Positions 7,803-17,577 of a stretch of 64,000 nucleotides of DNA are shown piece by piece. Under the pieces are notes generated by a model. That model did no database searches. It saw only the letters and a list, made by a program, of their open reading frames with translations, and was not told where the DNA came from. Position 1 is the stretch's first letter. Each line of letters starts with the position of its first letter. The stretch is from Arcobacter aquimarinus (GTDB lineage Bacteria > Campylobacterota > Campylobacteria > Campylobacterales > Arcobacteraceae). The stretch lies in assembly GCF_013177635.1 (NCBI RefSeq), contig NZ_CP030944.1, positions 558,001 to 622,000 on the forward strand, written 5' to 3'. A program made the position numbers and the translations under genes.

Positions 7803-7964
7803 TTATCTTTCCTATGCTTTTTGTGAAATATTTGGTGATTCTAACATATATATTTTTTATTTTACATAAAGGCTACATAAATTTGAACAATTATAATTTA
7901 ATTCATAGATTTTAGTAACAAAAATAATTTATATGCCATAAATATTGTTTTAAATTTAATTAGA

Positions 7965-7970
7965 TATAAT
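7965..7970 (+). promoter_or_regulatory. -10 element for ileS
   Basis: TATAAT about 50 bp upstream of the ileS ATG, with no good -35 match, as is common for vegetative promoters in this phylum. Confidence 0.6.
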
Positions 7971-8021
7971 CTACGATTTATTAAAATGAAACTATAAATA
8001 TTTGAAAATGAAGGTGTTATA

Positions 8022-10751
8022 ATGGATTATAAAGAGAGTTTACTACTTCCTAAAACAGATTTCCCAATGAGAGGGAATCTTCCTCAAAATGAACCTATTA
8101 AATATAAACAATGGGATGAAAAAAAAGTTTATGAAAGAATGAAACAAAATAGAGTAGGTTGTGAATCATTTACTCTTCATGATGGACCTCCATATGCAAA
8201 TGGGAATATTCATATTGGTCATGCTTTAAATAAAATTTTAAAAGATATTATCAACAAATTTCATTATTTTGAAGGAAAATCAATTAGATATGTTCCAGGA
8301 TGGGATTGTCATGGTTTACCAATCGAACAAAAAGTTGAAGAGAAGATTGGTGCTGAAAAGAAAAAAGTTCTTCCAAAATCAAAACTTAGACAATTATGTC
8401 GTGATCATGCAACTAAATTTGTAGATATTCAAAAAAGTGAATTTAAACAATTAGGAGTTATTGCTGATTGGGAAAATCCTTATTTAACTATGGATTTTAA
8501 ATTTGAAGCAAATATTTATAGAGAGTTATGTGCAATTGCAAAACAAGGGTTATTAATTCAAAGAAGTAAGCCAGTCTATTGGTCTTGGGCTGCTCAAACT
8601 GCGTTAGCTGAAGCTGAAGTTGAATATGAAGATAAAACTTCACCATCAATTTATGTAGCATTTAAACTTGAAAATATTGATGCAAGTATAATTATCTGGA
8701 CAACTACTCCTTGGACACTTCCTGCAAATACGGGAATTTCTTTAAATGGTGAAGAAGAGTATGTAAAAACTAGTGATAAGTTTATAGTTGCAAAAAAATT
8801 ATATAACTCTTTAATAGAAAGTGGAGTTATAAGTGGTGAAGTAGTTGAAACTATAAATCCAAAAGATTTAGAAAATACATTTGCTATAAATCCATTAAAT
8901 GGAAGAACTTCTAAAATTGTTTTAGGTGACCATGTTATGATGGATTCTGGAACTGGAGCAGTTCATACAGCACCAGGTCATGGAGAAGATGATTATAAAG
9001 TTGGATTAAGATATAACCTAGATGTAATTATGCCAGTTGATGCATATGGTAAATATGATGAGACAATAGTAAGAGAAAAACTATTTAAAGATACAGATAA
9101 ATATTTAGGATTAAATGTATTTAAAGCAAATGAGTTAATTTTAGAAGAGTTAGGAAGTGCTTTATTAAAAAGAGTTGATATTAGACACTCTTATCCACAT
9201 TGTTGGAGAACTCATACACCAATTATCTTTAGAGCAACAAAACAATGGTTTATTTCTATTGATGATAAATATGGAAATAAAAACAATACATTAAGAGAAA
9301 ATGCTTTAGAAATTGTTGAAAATTTAAAATTCTATCCAGAGTGGGGAAGAAATAGATTAAAAGCAATGTTAGAAGGAAGACCTGATTGGTGTATTTCAAG
9401 ACAAAGAGATTGGGGAGTTCCAATTGCATTTTTTAGAAATAAAAAAACTGATGAAATAGTTTTTGATGAAAAAGTTTTAAACTATACAGCTATGATTTTT
9501 GAACAAAAAGGTTGTGATGCTTGGTATGATTTGGAAATTTCTGATTTATTATATCCAGGAAGTGGCTTAAATCCTGATGATTTAGAAAAAACTACGGATA
9601 TTTTAGATGTTTGGTTTGATAGTGGTTCAACACAAAATGCAGTTTTAAGAAGTAGAAATTATGATGCTGGAACTTTCCCTGCTGATATGTATTTAGAAGG
9701 AAGTGACCAACATAGAGGTTGGTTTCAATCTTCACTTTTAACAACTTTAGCTTCAAGTGAAATTGCTCCTTATAAATCGATTTTAACACATGGATTCACT
9801 GTTGATGAAAAAGGTGAAAAAATGTCTAAATCAAAAGGAAATGTTGTTGCTCCTGATAAAGTTTTAAAAGAGTATGGAAGTGAAATTCTAAGACTTTGGG
9901 TTGCAATGAGTGATTATCAAAGTGATTTAAAAATCTCTGATAATATTTTAAAACAAAACGGTGAATTATATAGAAAAATTAGAAATACAGCAAGATTCTT
10001 ACTTGCAAATGTTTCTGATTTAGAAGAAATTGTATCAGTTGATAAAATGGGAATTCTTGATATTTGGGTATTAGGAAAAGCTAAAAAAGTATTTGATGAA
10101 ATTGAAGCTGCATTTAATGTATATGAATTTTCAAAAGGTTTAAATAAATTAAATAACTTCTTAGTTGTTGATTTATCTGGAATTTATCTTGATGTTTGTA
10201 AAGATAGATTATATTGTGATGATAAAAATGATATTCACAGACTAGCATCTCAAAGTGCAATGGCATTGATTGCCAAAAAATTAATCTCTACAATGGCTCC
10301 TATATTGACATATACAATGGATGAACTATTAGAGTTTGCTCCAAAAATTTTAAGAGATGATTGTGTTGATATTTTTGATTATAAAAAAGTTGTTTTACCT
10401 GAAGTTGAATCAAATATTGATGAAACAATTTTATTAGCAGCAAAAGAAAAATTCTCTGAAATCAAAGATGCATTAAGTAAAGAAAAAGTTATTAAATCAA
10501 CTTTAGAGTTAATGATTTATACAAATTGTGAAGAAATTTTAGCTTTAGATGAAGTAGAATCAAGTGATTGGTTTTTAGTAAGTTCTGTAACAAAAGATAA
10601 ACAAAACTCTGATATACTTGGAAGTTTCCAAATTGATGGAAAAGATTTTGAAGTTTATAAAGCAACTGCACATAAATGTCCAAGATGTTGGAAATATACA
10701 GCAGTAGAAGAAGAAACACTTTGTAATAGATGTGAAGAAGTTTTAAAATAG
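8022..10751 (+). CDS. ileS: Isoleucyl-tRNA synthetase
   Basis: 909 residues, normal for bacterial IleRS. Class I motifs are present: the HIGH box in GNIHIGHALNKIL (about 62-74) and KMSKSKGN near 600. The editing domain carries TTTPWTLPANTGI, and a C-terminal zinc finger CPRCWKYTAVEEE plus CNRCEEVL closes the protein. It charges tRNA-Ile in the cytoplasm. ATG start behind AAGG. It heads a run of plus-strand genes through murE with short spacers and overlaps. Confidence 0.97.
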   Translation: MDYKESLLLPKTDFPMRGNLPQNEPIKYKQWDEKKVYERMKQNRVGCESFTLHDGPPYANGNIHIGHALNKILKDIINKFHYFEGKSIRYVPGWDCHGLPIEQKVEEKIGAEKKKVLPKSKLRQLCRDHATKFVDIQKSEFKQLGVIADWENPYLTMDFKFEANIYRELCAIAKQGLLIQRSKPVYWSWAAQTALAEAEVEYEDKTSPSIYVAFKLENIDASIIIWTTTPWTLPANTGISLNGEEEYVKTSDKFIVAKKLYNSLIESGVISGEVVETINPKDLENTFAINPLNGRTSKIVLGDHVMMDSGTGAVHTAPGHGEDDYKVGLRYNLDVIMPVDAYGKYDETIVREKLFKDTDKYLGLNVFKANELILEELGSALLKRVDIRHSYPHCWRTHTPIIFRATKQWFISIDDKYGNKNNTLRENALEIVENLKFYPEWGRNRLKAMLEGRPDWCISRQRDWGVPIAFFRNKKTDEIVFDEKVLNYTAMIFEQKGCDAWYDLEISDLLYPGSGLNPDDLEKTTDILDVWFDSGSTQNAVLRSRNYDAGTFPADMYLEGSDQHRGWFQSSLLTTLASSEIAPYKSILTHGFTVDEKGEKMSKSKGNVVAPDKVLKEYGSEILRLWVAMSDYQSDLKISDNILKQNGELYRKIRNTARFLLANVSDLEEIVSVDKMGILDIWVLGKAKKVFDEIEAAFNVYEFSKGLNKLNNFLVVDLSGIYLDVCKDRLYCDDKNDIHRLASQSAMALIAKKLISTMAPILTYTMDELLEFAPKILRDDCVDIFDYKKVVLPEVESNIDETILLAAKEKFSEIKDALSKEKVIKSTLELMIYTNCEEILALDEVESSDWFLVSSVTKDKQNSDILGSFQIDGKDFEVYKATAHKCPRCWKYTAVEEETLCNRCEEVLK

Positions 10752-10758
10752 GAAAAAA

Positions 10759-10878
10759 ATGTTTCAAGAAGAAGTAACACTTACTTTTATATTTCAAACA
10801 ATAGCAGTAATTTTAGTTGTAACTGCTATTGGAATATTTTATGTAAAGAAAAAAGCAAAAGAGGTAAAAAACAAATGA
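10759..10878 (+). CDS. Small single-pass membrane protein (39 aa)
   Basis: A short reading frame starts at ATG 10759, seven bases after the ileS stop, and ends at TGA 10876-10878, overlapping the start of the next gene as ATGA. The peptide begins FQEEVTLTFIFQTIAVILVV and has one hydrophobic helix (about residues 8-29) followed by a lysine-rich tail KKKAKEVKNK. Tight coupling to both neighbours supports it being real. I do not recognise the family; a membrane micro-protein of unknown role is all that can be said. Confidence 0.55.
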   Translation: MFQEEVTLTFIFQTIAVILVVTAIGIFYVKKKAKEVKNK

Positions 10879-11153
10879 TGCCATTTTCTGATGAAGATTT
10901 ACAATTACCTGTTAGTACCATTATTGAAAAAAAAGTAGCTCCAATGTTAGCACGTGATGGTGGAGCAATAGAACTTTTAGATATAAAAAATGGAAGAGTA
11001 TTTGTACAATTAAAAGGTGCTTGTGTTGGATGTAGTGCAAGCGGAAGTACTTTAAAATATGTTGTTGAAAAAGAGTTAAAATCAGCAATTCATCCAGATT
11101 TACAAATAGTTAATGTACCACAAGGTATGGAAAACAATTTAGAGGAATTATAA
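10875..11153 (+). CDS. NifU-like Fe-S scaffold protein (NifU C-terminal domain)
   Basis: 92 residues comprising one NifU C-terminal domain. It shows ARDGGAIELLDIKNGRVFVQLKGAC with the conserved CVGCSASGSTLK motif, whose CxxC pair binds a transient Fe-S cluster. Proteins of this kind (also called Nfu) deliver clusters to apo-enzymes. Two adjacent ATG codons are possible starts. In Campylobacter a NifU-like gene is likewise near a small unknown gene and murE. Confidence 0.9.
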   Translation: MMPFSDEDLQLPVSTIIEKKVAPMLARDGGAIELLDIKNGRVFVQLKGACVGCSASGSTLKYVVEKELKSAIHPDLQIVNVPQGMENNLEEL

Positions 11154-11155
11154 TA

Positions 11156-11749
11156 ATGATAAATGAGAGTAGATTATTAAATGAAGCAAATTCTTTTTTT
11201 GTTCAAAAGAAATTTGATAAAGCTTTGTTTTTATATTCACAACTGTCATCAAATTTCCCACAAAATAAAGAATACCCAATTTATGCGCTTTTCTGTGACA
11301 TTGCAACTGAAGATGTACAAAAAGCAATGTCACTATATGATTATTTTTCAATAATAAAAGATGAAAATTTAGATGAAGCTATAAGATATGTTGAGGATAT
11401 TATCAATGCGTATGATGGTGATATTGATAAAATGATGGAAATATTAAAAGATTTAAGTACATCAACAGTTGAATCTTTGGATGCAATAAGATATGAAGAT
11501 TTCAAAAAATTGATTGAATCAAGAGGTTCTTTTAGAATTGCTTTTGAGGATATAATGTTTTCAACAAAAGTTGCCATAGAAAATAAAGATGATTTTTTTG
11601 ATTTTGTTACAAAATTGATTGATAATGATTTTAATACTACAGCTTATACTTATCTTGATGGCTTTAATGAGTATTTTTCTTATGATAAAGAGATAGAAAA
11701 ATTATATAAAAAATTAGAAGAGAAAAAACTTGCAATTAATCATAAATAA
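11156..11749 (+). CDS. Conserved hypothetical helical protein upstream of murE
   Basis: 197 residues, soluble, all-helical by composition, with no signal peptide or membrane segment. The N-terminal half (LLNEANSFFVQKKFDKALFL, then PIYALFCDIATEDVQKAMSL) has the spacing of one or two TPR-like helical hairpins. It begins two bases after the NifU-like gene and overlaps murE by 20 bp. The position between a NifU-like gene and murE is similar in Campylobacter, suggesting an ancestral cluster, but the function is unknown. A protein-interaction role is only a guess from the TPR-like look. Confidence 0.8.
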   Translation: MINESRLLNEANSFFVQKKFDKALFLYSQLSSNFPQNKEYPIYALFCDIATEDVQKAMSLYDYFSIIKDENLDEAIRYVEDIINAYDGDIDKMMEILKDLSTSTVESLDAIRYEDFKKLIESRGSFRIAFEDIMFSTKVAIENKDDFFDFVTKLIDNDFNTTAYTYLDGFNEYFSYDKEIEKLYKKLEEKKLAINHK

Positions 11750-13019
11750 TAAGATTTACACAGATAATTCAAATGAAGCAAATAAAGATTCAATTTTTGT
11801 TGTTTCTAAACAGAATGAAAAATATAAAGAATTAGCAATTGCTAATGGTTGTGAACAAATAGTTGAAGCAAAAGATTTAAAAAAACATCTTGATATGTCA
11901 AGTATAAAAGTTATTGGAATAACTGGAACTAATGGAAAAACAACAACAGCAGCAGCAATTTATTCAATTCTTTTAGATTTAGGATATAAAGTTGCACTTC
12001 AAGGTACAAGAGGATTTTTTATAAATGATGAAAGGGTTGAAGAGTATTCTTTGACAACTCCTGTTCAACTTGGAAACTTTGCTCATATTCAAAAAGCAAT
12101 GAATAATGGATGTCAATTTTTTGTGATGGAAGTTAGTTCACATGCAATTGAACAAAAAAGAATAGAAGGTTTAGAGTTTGCTCTAAAAATTCATACAAAT
12201 ATTACAAGAGATCATTTGGATTATCATAAAACAATTGAAGAGTATATACGAGTTAAGAACTCTTTTTTTGAAGATGAAACTTTAAAACTAATCAATAAAG
12301 ATGATGAGAAAGTAAGGTATAACATTAAAAATAGTTTTGCATATTCTTTGGAAAAGCCTTCAACTTATAAAGTTGATGCATACTCTTTTAAAAATGGAAT
12401 GCATGTAATGTTTAATCACTTTGGAAAACACTACTCTTTTTCATCAATGATGATGGGAATTTTCAATGTTTACAATCTAATGGCGGCAGTTGCAGCAGTA
12501 CATATAACTACTCAAAAACCACTTGAAGAAATTTGTGAAGCTCTTGAAGGTTTTGGAGGAGTTAGTGGAAGGATGGAAACAATTTCTTCTAATCCTTTAG
12601 TAATTGTAGATTTTGCTCATACGCCAGATGGAATGGAAGAAGTTTTAAAAAGCTTTAATGAAAAAGATATTATTTGTGTATTTGGTGCAGGTGGAGATAG
12701 AGATAAACTTAAACGTCCATTGATGGGAACAATTGCATCTAAATATTCAAAACATATTATTGTTACAAGTGATAATCCAAGATTTGAAGACCCTGATAAA
12801 ATTATTGAAGATATATTAGCTGGAATAAAAAATCATCCAAGTGTTCAAATTGAAATAAATAGAAAAGAAGCTATTAAGAAAGCAATTGATATGGCTGATG
12901 ATAATTGTGTTGTTTTAGTTCTTGGAAAAGGTGATGAATCAACTCAAATAATTTATGACAAAAAATTCCATTTTTCTGACAAGGAAGAGATTTTAAAAAT
13001 TTTAAATAAAGATAAATAA
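11730..13019 (+). CDS. murE: UDP-MurNAc-L-Ala-D-Glu:meso-diaminopimelate ligase
   Basis: 429 residues, a compact MurE. The ATP-binding motif GITGTNGKTTTAAAI lies near 60-75, the Mur ligase histidine region HTNITRDHLDYH near 150-160, and the DNPR motif in TSDNPRFEDP near 347 indicates meso-diaminopimelate as the added amino acid. The start is TTG at 11730, inside the end of the previous gene. The enzyme builds the peptidoglycan stem peptide in the cytoplasm. Its last codons lie in a perfect palindrome shared with the convergent kinase gene. Confidence 0.95.
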   Translation: MQLIINNKIYTDNSNEANKDSIFVVSKQNEKYKELAIANGCEQIVEAKDLKKHLDMSSIKVIGITGTNGKTTTAAAIYSILLDLGYKVALQGTRGFFINDERVEEYSLTTPVQLGNFAHIQKAMNNGCQFFVMEVSSHAIEQKRIEGLEFALKIHTNITRDHLDYHKTIEEYIRVKNSFFEDETLKLINKDDEKVRYNIKNSFAYSLEKPSTYKVDAYSFKNGMHVMFNHFGKHYSFSSMMMGIFNVYNLMAAVAAVHITTQKPLEEICEALEGFGGVSGRMETISSNPLVIVDFAHTPDGMEEVLKSFNEKDIICVFGAGGDRDKLKRPLMGTIASKYSKHIIVTSDNPRFEDPDKIIEDILAGIKNHPSVQIEINRKEAIKKAIDMADDNCVVLVLGKGDESTQIIYDKKFHFSDKEEILKILNKDK

Positions 13020-13038
13020 TTTATTTATCTTTATTTAA
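13002..13038. terminator. Bidirectional terminator palindrome spanning both convergent gene ends
   Basis: An 18-bp arm TTAAATAAAGATAAATAA (13002-13019) is followed by one T and its exact complement (13021-13038). It contains the last codons and stop of murE and, on the other strand, those of the histidine kinase. Both proteins therefore end in LNKDK. Confidence 0.8.
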
Positions 13039-14370
13039 TGGAATAGATATTGTAAAAATAGCTCCACTATAACTGTTATTTAAATATTCAAAATCTATAT
13101 TAGAAGCTTCAATTGACCCATTTAGATGTTTTGTAATTATCTCTTTACTCATATAAAGCCCAATTCCAGTTCCTTGTTTTTCACTTTTTGTAGTAAAATA
13201 CGGATCAAAAATTTTATCTATAATATTTTCTTTAATACCTCTTGCTGTATCTTTAATTTTTATAACTATTTTATTATTAAATTCTTCAACATCAATAAAA
13301 ATGTATTTATCTTCATCTATATTTTCAAATGCATCAATTGAATTATTTATTATATTTATAAAAACTTGTATTAATGCACTTTCATAAGTATCAAATTTTA
13401 TCTCTGCATAGTTGTTTTGAATTATTTTAATATCTTTACTTTTCAATCTTGATTGTGTTAATTTAAATATTTTTTCAAATAATTCTTTAAAATATATATT
13501 CGTTTTATTATTATCTTTTTTGAAAAAATTCTTGAAATCATCAATAGTTTTTGATAAATATTGAGCATTTTCATTTATATTATCTAAAGACTCTTTTTCA
13601 TATTCTTCATTTGAAATATTTAATTCCTTTTGTAATTTCATTCCTGTTGAAAGGGTAGAAATAATAGATAAAGGTTGTCGCCATTGATGAGCAATATTTG
13701 CAATCATTTCACCCATCGTTGCTAGTTTTGATTGTTGAATAAGTAACTCTTCTTGAGTTTTTATCTTATTTTGATTATTAACTTGTTCTGTAATATCTTC
13801 ACTAACTCCTAAAACACCAATGATTTTTCCTTTATCATCAAACAATGGTACTTTAGAAGTATTTAATATTTTTAATACTTTATTTTTAGTTGTTATTGTT
13901 TCTAAATAGTTTAATTTAGGTTGACCAGAAGATATAACAATCATATCATCATTTATAAAATTTTCTTTTTCAAGAATAGAAAAATCAGTATCAGTTTTAC
14001 CTAATAATTCATCTTTTGAACTTAAATTCATTAATTGTAAGAATTTACTATTACATCCAAGATAAACACCTTTATTGCTTTTCCAAAAGATTATAAGAGG
14101 TGCATTTTCAATAATTTTCTCTAAAAGTTCATTTGATTTTAAAAGTTCTTCTTTTTTTGACTCTATTTGAGTAAATAGTTTATATGAAATAAAATATATT
14201 AAAATTGAAGAAAAAGTTATAAATAACCAACCCTTTATAGTTTGTAGAAATTGTAGTTTTTCTAAATCTTTTACCAATAAATTTATTGCATTATCAGAAA
14301 AATAAATCCATAAAAGTCCAAATAAAAAATAAGTAATAGATATTTTTAAAGCTAAAGATATATATTTCAT
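13021..14370 (-). CDS. PAS-domain sensor histidine kinase (HQWRQP type)
   Basis: 449 residues. Two N-terminal membrane helices (about 5-27 and 43-66) with a very short periplasmic loop, a PAS domain (about 80-195, with ENAPLIIFWKSNKGVYLGCN), an H-box LATMGEMIANIAHQWRQPLS (His near 228) and a HATPase region with FINIINNSIDAF and GTGIGLYMSK. The HQWRQP variant is common in Campylobacterota. No response regulator is adjacent, so its partner is elsewhere. ATG start. It converges on murE with a shared palindromic end. Confidence 0.9.
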   Translation of the reverse strand: MKYISLALKISITYFLFGLLWIYFSDNAINLLVKDLEKLQFLQTIKGWLFITFSSILIYFISYKLFTQIESKKEELLKSNELLEKIIENAPLIIFWKSNKGVYLGCNSKFLQLMNLSSKDELLGKTDTDFSILEKENFINDDMIVISSGQPKLNYLETITTKNKVLKILNTSKVPLFDDKGKIIGVLGVSEDITEQVNNQNKIKTQEELLIQQSKLATMGEMIANIAHQWRQPLSIISTLSTGMKLQKELNISNEEYEKESLDNINENAQYLSKTIDDFKNFFKKDNNKTNIYFKELFEKIFKLTQSRLKSKDIKIIQNNYAEIKFDTYESALIQVFINIINNSIDAFENIDEDKYIFIDVEEFNNKIVIKIKDTARGIKENIIDKIFDPYFTTKSEKQGTGIGLYMSKEIITKHLNGSIEASNIDFEYLNNSYSGAIFTISIPLNKDK

Positions 14371-14406
14371 TTTAATTCTCCAAAAATATTATAACCTAAT
14401 TTTTTC

Positions 14407-15309
14407 TTATTCTTTATTTTTTAAATAAATAAATATTATTAAAGATAAAACAGCTATAAATAAAGGGTAAAAAAATAAATAATCTTTTAAAACAATTTTA
14501 TTTTGTTCAATTTGAGATTTTTCTAACTTATTTATATCTTCATATATTTTTATCAAATCATTTCTTGAGTAAGCAAAATAGGATTTTCCATTTGACTCTT
14601 TGGCTAATAAATCTAAGATATTTGTATTAAATCTTCCAATTCCAATAGAATAAATTTTTATATGATATTTATTTAATAATTTTATAACTACATCCAAAGG
14701 AATCTTACTTACATTATCTTCTCCATCACTTAGCAAAATTATTATATTTGATTTTGCTTCTTTATTTTTTAAAATATTTACACTTGAAGCAACGGAGTCA
14801 ATCAAAGCTGTATTTTCGCCAGCCATTCCAATATCTAAATAATCAATCATCTCTTTTTGCGAATTTTTATCAAAACTTAACGGACTTGAAATTAGTACAG
14901 AATCTGCAAAAATAACAATACCTATATTATCATTTACTCTTTTTGTTATGAAGTCTTTTACTATCTCTTTTACAATTTCAAAACGATTTTTAGTATAATT
15001 TTCATCTAAATCTTGTTCATACATTGAAAAACTTGTATCTAAATTTAGTATTATATTTACACCTTCATTTTTTAAAATTATCGAATCATTTATTTTTATA
15101 GGACTACTAAGAGCAATAATAGAAAAAATAATAATTATGTATTTTAATACTAGAGTAAATAAAATAGATTTTTTATTGGATTGTTGAAAAATATGAAGAT
15201 GTGGAATCAAATAAGAAGGCGATTTTGCTTTACAAATAAATTCACAAATAATAAATAATAAAATTAAAAGTAAAAAATATGGGTATTCAAAGCTTATGTT
15301 ATTAAACAT
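14407..15309 (-). CDS. VWA-domain membrane protein (BatA-like)
   Basis: 300 residues. Two membrane helices at the N-terminus, a von Willebrand factor A domain (about 85-260) with a MIDAS motif LDTSFSMYEQD and later IILLSDGEDN, and one C-terminal helix. This matches BatA-type proteins encoded beside MoxR ATPases. It overlaps the preceding 131-aa gene by 8 bp and is the last gene of the moxR operon. The family is associated with periplasmic stress tolerance or chaperone-like assembly in other bacteria; the client protein here is unknown. Confidence 0.88.
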   Translation of the reverse strand: MFNNISFEYPYFLLLILLFIICEFICKAKSPSYLIPHLHIFQQSNKKSILFTLVLKYIIIIFSIIALSSPIKINDSIILKNEGVNIILNLDTSFSMYEQDLDENYTKNRFEIVKEIVKDFITKRVNDNIGIVIFADSVLISSPLSFDKNSQKEMIDYLDIGMAGENTALIDSVASSVNILKNKEAKSNIIILLSDGEDNVSKIPLDVVIKLLNKYHIKIYSIGIGRFNTNILDLLAKESNGKSYFAYSRNDLIKIYEDINKLEKSQIEQNKIVLKDYLFFYPLFIAVLSLIIFIYLKNKE

Positions 15310-15697
15310 CTAAAGATTCCATAAAAATAGAGTATTTTGCTTTTATATGATTATCTATTTTTCCCACGTTTTTTTTGTATTTGAATTTTTCTAGTTCTTC
15401 TATTAGTTCATTTGCTAATTTTTTTTCTCTATCGTTTATTGCAAGTAATCTTGCATATTTTGAAAGAGTATAAGCACTTTTTTTTGAATCATCAAAATCT
15501 ATTTCTTTTAATATTTTTAAATATTTTTTTCTAGGAGTGTTTTTTTTGTTTTTTATAAATTTAATTAAAAAAAATAAAACTAATAAACAAAATAAAATTC
15601 CTAAAAATACTAAAAGTATAAGAATAAAAATAGAGTAATCAGGTATTTTTTCTAACTCTTTTATATCATGAAGTTTTGATAAAAGATTTTCATTCAT
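15302..15697 (-). CDS. Small membrane protein of the MoxR/Bat operon (DUF4381-like position)
   Basis: 131 residues: a short N-terminal segment, one long transmembrane helix (about 20-45) and a basic cytoplasmic part ending in a helical region SAYTLSKYARLLAINDREKK. Size and position between DUF58 and VWA genes match the DUF4381 proteins of such operons. Assignment rests on context rather than a motif. It overlaps both neighbours by a few bases, so the four genes are translated from one message. Confidence 0.65.
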   Translation of the reverse strand: MNENLLSKLHDIKELEKIPDYSIFILILLVFLGILFCLLVLFFLIKFIKNKKNTPRKKYLKILKEIDFDDSKKSAYTLSKYARLLAINDREKKLANELIEELEKFKYKKNVGKIDNHIKAKYSIFMESLDV

Positions 15698-16527
15698 CTT
15701 AAAACACCTAATAGCTTTTTTATTGGATTTTCATTTGTATAAATTTTTGTAAATTTAACGGTACAATTTTGTAAATGATTAAAAAGCTTATGGTCATTTT
15801 GTAAAACTTTTTTTTCATACTCTAAAATAGAATTTTCATTTAAAATAGAATCAAATATTTTATTGTTACTTGGATCTATGAAACTAACATTTCCAAGTTC
15901 AATAGGTCGTTCTTCAAATTTATCTCTTACAATTAAAACAATAACTTCATGTTTTTGGCAAAGAAGTTTCAAATCAAGTTTTTCGATGTCAAAAAAATCT
16001 CCAATTAAAAATATTAAAGATTTCTCTTTTATAAATTTAAAAAGTTCTTTTGTGATTTTTTCATAATCTATATTTTTACCAATTACATTGTAATTATAAA
16101 GTTGTTCGGCCATAAAATTTACATTAAAAATTTGTTTTGATTTTTTAGTACAAATTTCAAGCTTCTCGTTTGCTATAAATGAAGAAAAAGGATTACCTTG
16201 TTTAACACAAATAAATCCCAATGCAGTTGCAACTTCAGTGATAATTTCTTGTTTGAAAACATCCGTTCCAAAATAAGTAGAACCATTTAATAAACAAACA
16301 ATATTTACATTCAATTCTTTTTGTGCATGAAAAACTTTTACATAAGGTTTTTGCATTTTTGCACTTATTATCCAATCAATATTTTTTACATCTTCCCCAT
16401 ATTCATACTCTTTTAACTCACAAAAATCATAACCTTCACCTTTTAATTTTGTGCTGTTATTTCCTATAATTTCTGAAAAAACTTGTTTTTTTGTTTTTAT
16501 AACTATTTTTTTTAAAGCTTGATTCAT
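15694..16527 (-). CDS. DUF58-domain protein
   Basis: 277 residues with the DUF58 signature YEYGEDVKNIDWIISAKMQKPYVKVF near 37-62, which is the conserved core of the family, and a VWA-like C-terminal half. No membrane segment. It follows the MoxR gene after three bases and overlaps the next gene by four. DUF58 proteins are regular partners of MoxR ATPases; the biochemical role is unknown. Confidence 0.9.
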   Translation of the reverse strand: MNQALKKIVIKTKKQVFSEIIGNNSTKLKGEGYDFCELKEYEYGEDVKNIDWIISAKMQKPYVKVFHAQKELNVNIVCLLNGSTYFGTDVFKQEIITEVATALGFICVKQGNPFSSFIANEKLEICTKKSKQIFNVNFMAEQLYNYNVIGKNIDYEKITKELFKFIKEKSLIFLIGDFFDIEKLDLKLLCQKHEVIVLIVRDKFEERPIELGNVSFIDPSNNKIFDSILNENSILEYEKKVLQNDHKLFNHLQNCTVKFTKIYTNENPIKKLLGVLR

Positions 16528-16530
16528 ATT

Positions 16531-17484
16531 TTATGGAATTGTTATCTTTTCTAAAATTTTTTGGATTACATCATCTACATTTATCTCTTTTGCCATGGCT
16601 TCATAAGTTAAAATAATTCTATGTCTTAAAACATTTTTTACAACCATTGCAATATCAATGGGACTTACATAATCATTTCCTCTTAAATATGCGTTTGCTT
16701 TTACTGCTTTAAACATATCAATAGTAGCCCTTGGACTTGCACCAAAATGAATAATATCAACTAAATTATCAAGAGCATAATCTTTTGGATTTCTACTTGC
16801 ATCAATAATATCAATGATATATTCTTCTAATTCTTTATCAATGTGAATATTTTTAACTGCTTTTTTTAATTCTTCTAAAGTTTCTTTATCTAAAACTTTA
16901 TTTATTGTTTCAAAAGAGTTCATCGTAACTTTTTTTGCTATTTCATACTCTTGCTCTTTTGTATTATAACTTACAACAATTTTAAACATAAATCTATCAA
17001 GTTGAGCTTCAGGTAGACTATAAGCTCCTTCTTGTTCAATTGGATTTTGAGTAGCTAGAACTAAGAAAGGAGAATCAACTTTAAATGTATTTTCTGCAAT
17101 TGTTACTTGTTTTTCTTGCATAACTTCAAGAAGTGCAGATTGTACCTTCGCAGGGGCTCTATTTATTTCATCTGCTAAAAGTAAATTTGTGAAAATTGGA
17201 CCTTTTTTAATTTTAAACTCATTTGTTTTCATATCAAAAATTTGAGCACCAATAATATCGCTAGGAAGTAAATCAGGAGTAAATTGTATTCTTTTAAAAT
17301 CTAAATTTAATGCTTGTGAAACTGCTTTTACAGTTGTTGTTTTAGCTAAGCCTGGAACACCTTCCAGTAAAATATGACCTGAAGTTAAAAGACCTATTAA
17401 AATAGAGTTAATCATTTCTTCTTGACCGATAACTCCCTTTGAAATCTCTGTTTTTAGTTCATTTAGTTTATTCTGTAAATGCAA
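16531..17484 (-). CDS. MoxR-family AAA+ ATPase
   Basis: 317 residues, full MoxR length. Walker A LEGVPGLAKTTTVK (about 39-52), Walker B LLADEINRAP, sensor region ATQNPIEQEGAYSLPEAQLDRF and the lid domain with FGASPRATIDMF. First gene of the moxR-DUF58-small membrane protein-VWA operon. MoxR ATPases act as chaperones that mature or insert cofactors into partner complexes; here the VWA protein is the likely adaptor. The client cannot be told from the sequence. Confidence 0.93.
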   Translation of the reverse strand: MHLQNKLNELKTEISKGVIGQEEMINSILIGLLTSGHILLEGVPGLAKTTTVKAVSQALNLDFKRIQFTPDLLPSDIIGAQIFDMKTNEFKIKKGPIFTNLLLADEINRAPAKVQSALLEVMQEKQVTIAENTFKVDSPFLVLATQNPIEQEGAYSLPEAQLDRFMFKIVVSYNTKEQEYEIAKKVTMNSFETINKVLDKETLEELKKAVKNIHIDKELEEYIIDIIDASRNPKDYALDNLVDIIHFGASPRATIDMFKAVKANAYLRGNDYVSPIDIAMVVKNVLRHRIILTYEAMAKEINVDDVIQKILEKITIP

Positions 17485-17577
17485 GTTATTGTCCTTTTTT
17501 TTGTTAAAAACATTCTAGCCAAATAGAATTTAAATATTTATTCATTATGGTTAAAGTTAAATTAAACTTAATTTAGC

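Noticed and set aside
9592-9789. Antisense frames inside ileS, the RND pump and other large genes
   Set aside because: They are shadows of strongly supported genes, with odd composition and no start signals.
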